Assembly (NCBI GenBank): GCA_003175865.1
Contig: PSRF01000373.1
Span: forward strand, 1 to 7,966
Direction of reading: 5' to 3'
DNA from: Blastocatellia bacterium
GTDB taxonomy: Bacteria; Acidobacteriota; Blastocatellia; Pyrinomonadales; Pyrinomonadaceae
DNA length: 7,966 nucleotides
Shown: in pieces, positions 5,810-7,966 of the stretch
How positions within the stretch are numbered: position 1 is the stretch's first letter
Layout: every line of letters starts with the position of its first letter
Notes under the pieces: model-generated
Told to the model about the DNA's origin: nothing
The model's database searches: none
The model's input: the letters and a program-made list of their open reading frames with translations, nothing else
Translations under genes and position numbers: made by a program

Positions 5810-6387
5810 GCGCTGCAGTTCAACAACAGCTTTGCCAACGGAATCAGATCGCGGCTTACATCGACGGCGAGCTGGAGACCGCTGAGGTACAGTTGCTTGA
5901 ATCGCATTTGGCAGTGTGTGCTGAGTGTCGAAAAGAACTGCGAGCACACCAGTTATTCATCAGTGAATTGGACGCTGCCCTGTCAAAAAGAGACAATTTG
6001 ACTGTGCCGTCGAATTTTTCTCGTGTGGTAGCGGCTCGTGCCAGCAGCGACATGAGCGGTGTCCGGTCTAGCGCGGAACATCGTAAGGCGTTCATTTTTA
6101 TTGTCGTGCTTGCGTCAACAGCTTTTGGATTATTGGGTAGCTCAGCGAGTGAATTTGTGCTCGTGGTGGTTCAACGAGGCATTGCCAAAGTGTGGGCAGT
6201 TATCGGTTTTGTTTGGTCGGCCTCTTACGACGCTCTTGCCAGCATTGTCGTGATTGGTCGCGTAATGAGTAGAAAGTTTGTCGTTGAACCGCGCAGGGTT
6301 GTTTTGTCGCTCATCGTACTGGCCGGTGCCATTTTCCTGTTGTCGCGTTTGCTCTCTAAATATCGGCGAATGGGTGCAACCGATTAA
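5806..6387 (+). CDS. zinc-binding (zf-HC2) membrane anti-sigma factor
   Basis: This 193-residue inhibitor is expected to hold the preceding ECF sigma factor at the inner membrane. The N-terminal anti-sigma domain carries the zinc motif: C10, then H34-x3-C38-x2-C41 (HLAVCAEC), with IAAYIDGELE between, as in ZAS-type anti-sigma factors. After a soluble stretch to about residue 93, hydrophobic segments lie at about 95-112, 117-137 and 164-180, so the protein probably crosses the membrane two or three times rather than once. No large periplasmic sensor domain remains. The ATG shares ATGA with the sigma gene's stop. AAAGGAA at 5786-5792 is 13 bases away, so translation probably depends on coupling. 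What signal frees the sigma factor cannot be read from the sequence. Confidence 0.9.
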   Translation: MSAAVQQQLCQRNQIAAYIDGELETAEVQLLESHLAVCAECRKELRAHQLFISELDAALSKRDNLTVPSNFSRVVAARASSDMSGVRSSAEHRKAFIFIVVLASTAFGLLGSSASEFVLVVVQRGIAKVWAVIGFVWSASYDALASIVVIGRVMSRKFVVEPRRVVLSLIVLAGAIFLLSRLLSKYRRMGATD

Positions 6388-6402
6388 GGACGCCCGCGTG
6401 GC

Positions 6403-7416
6403 ATGGTCACTTCCAACTTACAGTTCGCAGGCCCACAGTTCTCCTTTCCCTTTTACTGTACGCTCAGGCAATTAAACTCGATCAGAGTCTTGTTTATGTT
6501 GTCGAGTCTTCTGTTTCTCGCAGTTACAGCAAGTGCTCAGGATCCGACCAATACCAACGCCAGCAGCGACATGGTGGTCGTCGGCGGCAACAGCGACAGC
6601 ACTGTGTTCGGAATTAACAAATCGGTCAGAATCACTGGCACAGTCAAACAAGGTGCAATTTCGTTTGGCGGTGACGTAATCGTCGAAGGCACTGTCGAAG
6701 GGGATGTTGCAGCAATTGGCGGGTCTGTGATTCAAACCGACACTGCGCGCATCGGTGGTGATGTAATCGTACTCGGTGGCACTTATCGCCACGGCGAGAA
6801 AACGCCTAATCGCAACCCATCAAGCATGACAATGATGTACGCGGGATATCAGCAGGAGATTCGCGACATCATGCGTAACCCGACTGGTCTCTTGCGACCA
6901 CAATTATCACTGCGATACATAGGCATTCGTATTCTCGCGATTCTCTTTTGGTTCGTTGTGTCGCTTGCTTTCACCGCAGCGCTACCTGGTTCAATCAGCC
7001 GAGGCGTCGCGCGCTTGCAACTCACGAGTCTGCGCGTTGCGCTAATCGGAGTAATTGGCGCACTCGTGATGGGAGTGAGTTCGTTTGTTAGCTTATGGAT
7101 TCTTCCTGAAGTGTTAAGTGCGTTAATTGGAATGCTAGCGTTAATGTTGTTCCTTGTCGCCGGATTGTTTGGCCGCGTGATTCTTTACGCTGCAACGGGT
7201 CGTTGGCTCCAACGCAAGTACATACCAGTAGGTAAGAACTCTGAAGCCGTCGCATTGCTTCTGGGCAGTGGTTTTTGGGTTTTGCTCACCTCGCTTCCTT
7301 ACATTTGGCCATTTGTCGTCTCGTTTATCTGGGTAGTTAGTCTGGGTCTTGCGCTAACTGCACGATACCGGGTCGGCTGGGAACGGTCCCAGGCCGAACG
7401 GCGTCCGGCCTTCTAA
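6403..7416 (+). CDS. bactofilin-like (polymer-forming) beta-helix protein with multi-pass membrane domain
   Basis: This 337-residue envelope protein follows the anti-sigma gene by 15 bases and is probably in the same operon. A signal-peptide-like stretch ends at about TASAQ (cleavage near residue 45), with an unusually long N-terminal part before the hydrophobic core at 29-41. Residues about 58-128 are short repeated beta strands (VRITGTVKQGAISFGGDVIVEGTVEGDVAAIGG in register, then RIGGDVIVLGG), the pattern of bactofilin / polymer-forming cytoskeletal domains. After a linker, hydrophobic segments lie near 172-194, 211-234, 238-262, 282-298 and 301-320. If the signal is used, the beta-helix lies outside the inner membrane, unlike classical cytoplasmic bactofilins. 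AAGGA at 6386-6390 is 12 bases from the ATG, a long spacing. Position suggests a role in envelope homeostasis tied to the sigma pair; the exact function is unknown. Confidence 0.8.
   Translation: MVTSNLQFAGPQFSFPFYCTLRQLNSIRVLFMLSSLLFLAVTASAQDPTNTNASSDMVVVGGNSDSTVFGINKSVRITGTVKQGAISFGGDVIVEGTVEGDVAAIGGSVIQTDTARIGGDVIVLGGTYRHGEKTPNRNPSSMTMMYAGYQQEIRDIMRNPTGLLRPQLSLRYIGIRILAILFWFVVSLAFTAALPGSISRGVARLQLTSLRVALIGVIGALVMGVSSFVSLWILPEVLSALIGMLALMLFLVAGLFGRVILYAATGRWLQRKYIPVGKNSEAVALLLGSGFWVLLTSLPYIWPFVVSFIWVVSLGLALTARYRVGWERSQAERRPAF
7392..7410 (+). terminator. weak hairpin at the end of the bactofilin-like gene
   Basis: GGCCG (7392-7396) and CGGCC (7406-7410) form a 5-base stem around a 9-base loop, just before the TAA at 7414-7416. 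Only TTCT follows, so it is a poor intrinsic terminator. Confidence 0.15.
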
Positions 7417-7437
7417 ACTGCTAAAATCCCAACAACT

Positions 7438-7467
7438 TGCATCAAATGCATGTCGAGCACGTGCTCG
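7438..7467. repeat. two adjacent inverted repeats, including a perfect 14-base palindrome
   Basis: TGCAT-CAA-ATGCA (7438-7450) is followed three bases later by CGAGCACGTGCTCG (7454-7467), a perfect palindrome. The second could be a dimeric regulator's operator; the first could form a small hairpin. No T-run follows. Confidence 0.4.
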
Positions 7468-7614
7468 GAGGAAATTCTTTCGGTAACTTTCGGACATTTC
7501 GAGCGTTATCACAAAGGATTCCTGTAGTTCGCATCGAGTGAGGCAGCAATAAACAAGAACATTAGGCGTTGAACTTACGTACCAATCCTTGGACTCGCCA
7601 GGGTCTTTCGCTGC

Positions 7615-7643
7615 TTCATCTTCGGTCCAATTGATGTCATAAA
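7615..7643 (+). promoter_or_regulatory. possible promoter of the secreted DUF5666-like gene
   Basis: CATAAA (7638-7643) is preceded by TG one base upstream (TGT), an extended -10 pattern, and TTCATC (7615-7620) lies 17 bases further up. The match is moderate at the -10 and weak at the -35. The hairpin at 7644-7658 would overlap the expected start of transcription. Confidence 0.2.
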
Positions 7644-7658
7644 ACCGCTCCTAGCGGT
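7644..7658. promoter_or_regulatory. short hairpin ACCGCT-CCT-AGCGGT upstream of last gene
   Basis: A perfect 6-base stem with a 3-base loop, 29 bases before the start codon at 7688. On the - strand it is followed by TTTT, so it could end transcription from the right, but no - strand gene is seen. On the + strand it may be an operator or a leader hairpin. Confidence 0.3.
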
Positions 7659-7673
7659 GTCAGTTATTAAGAC

Positions 7674-7680
7674 GGAAAGG
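7674..7680 (+). promoter_or_regulatory. ribosome-binding site of the last gene
   Basis: GGAAAGG lies 7 bases before the ATG at 7688. It is the best-spaced ribosome-binding sequence in the window and fixes this start. Confidence 0.65.
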
Positions 7681-7687
7681 AATAGTA

Positions 7688-7966
7688 ATGAGGGCGATTT
7701 TGCTCGCAGTCGCGATCGCGTTTACGGGTTTCCAAAATACAACGACAGCCTTGGCGATTGCACAGGCTCAGGCCGATCCAGCAATTACAGCGAAGGGAGC
7801 AATCGGTGAAGTTAAGTCGATCGACCTTTCGTCAAAGCTAATTACAATCAAAACCGACGCCGGATCAATGGTCATGGTGCTGATCAATGACAAGACCGTT
7901 TATAAGCACCTCGCTCCAGGCGAACAGTCATTGACAAAGGCAACGGACATCGCAGTAGGCGATGTT
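7688..7966 (+). CDS. secreted DUF5666-like protein, 3' end outside window
   Basis: The first 93 codons of a gene are present and the frame is open to the window edge. Residues 1-29 are a signal peptide (MRAILLAVAIAFTGF core, cleavage likely after AQAQA). The mature part contains KGAIGEVKSIDLSSKLITIK followed by further beta strands (SMVMVLINDKTVYKHL) and KATDIAVGDV. This G-x-[IV]-x2-[IV]-D...L-T-[IV]-K pattern resembles the small beta domain of DUF5666 and related secreted proteins, often found in Acidobacteriota, whose function is unknown to me. It is separated from the sigma operon by 271 bases and has its own good ribosome-binding site, so it is likely a separate transcription unit. Total length and any C-terminal domain cannot be judged. 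Confidence 0.75.
   Translation, partial: MRAILLAVAIAFTGFQNTTTALAIAQAQADPAITAKGAIGEVKSIDLSSKLITIKTDAGSMVMVLINDKTVYKHLAPGEQSLTKATDIAVGDV

Larger units (their letters stand above)
7417..7687 (+). other. gap rich in inverted repeats, no clear gene
   Basis: This 271-base stretch separates the sigma operon from the next gene. It holds a near copy of the 4085-4099 repeat (CTAAAATCCCAACAA, 7421-7435), two adjacent inverted repeats (7438-7467), three TTTCG[GA] steps 9-10 bases apart (7478-7502), and a hairpin before the next gene (7644-7658). A 31-codon frame from ATG 7446 has no ribosome-binding sequence and I do not call it. No tRNA-like or other RNA structure was recognised. Confidence 0.5.

Noticed and set aside
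6472..6792. 106-codon - strand frame opposite the bactofilin-like gene
   Set aside because: It mirrors the beta-helix repeat region and shows no family pattern.
7446..7541. 31-codon frame from ATG 7446
   Set aside because: There is no ribosome-binding sequence and it runs through the palindrome; more likely chance.

Overview
The window holds seven complete protein genes and one gene cut by the right edge, all on the + strand, with no RNA gene, CRISPR array or insertion sequence that I can see. By gene content it is bacterial and Gram-negative-like (outer-membrane secretin, signal peptides, periplasmic domains). A secretin carrying a cohesin domain, GspG-like pseudopilins ending in S-[DE]-W, a zinc-binding anti-sigma factor, a membrane-linked bactofilin-like protein and short 7-base tandem repeats between genes together suggest an Acidobacteriota genome, perhaps Blastocatellia. 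That placement is an inference from style, not from a marker gene.

Left block (157-5049): a type IV pilus / type II secretion-like cluster. It contains (1) an outer-membrane secretin with N-terminal TPR-like helices, two periplasmic N domains, the secretin pore domain, a long Pro/Thr/Ala linker and a C-terminal cohesin-like domain; (2) and (3) two diverged tandem major-pseudopilin genes; and (4) a PilM/GspL-like actin-fold protein whose nucleotide-binding motifs look degraded. The likely job is a secretion or pilus machine: the pseudopilins form the fibre, the secretin is the exit channel, and the PilM-like protein is a cytoplasmic assembly scaffold. The ATPase, platform protein and PilN/PilO partners are not in the window and may lie upstream of base 1. 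Degenerate 7-base tandem repeats sit directly in front of gene 3 (3523-3564) and gene 4 (4059-4093).

Middle block (5050-7416): a 136-base gap with two hairpins and a small overlapping reading frame leads into a compact regulatory operon. It encodes an ECF sigma factor, its membrane anti-sigma factor with a zinc-binding motif (4-base ATGA overlap), and, 15 bases later, a secreted-side bactofilin-like beta-helix fused to a multi-pass membrane domain. The arrangement suggests envelope-stress or envelope-architecture control, with the bactofilin-like protein as a co-transcribed output or sensor partner.

Right end (7417-7966): a 271-base gap rich in inverted repeats, then the start of a secreted protein with a DUF5666-like beta domain, truncated at the window edge. 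The points most worth a second look are the secretin-cohesin fusion, the Ala at the -1 position of the second pseudopilin's cleavage site, the 7-base repeats at gene starts, and the bactofilin-like domain placed on the outer side of the inner membrane.
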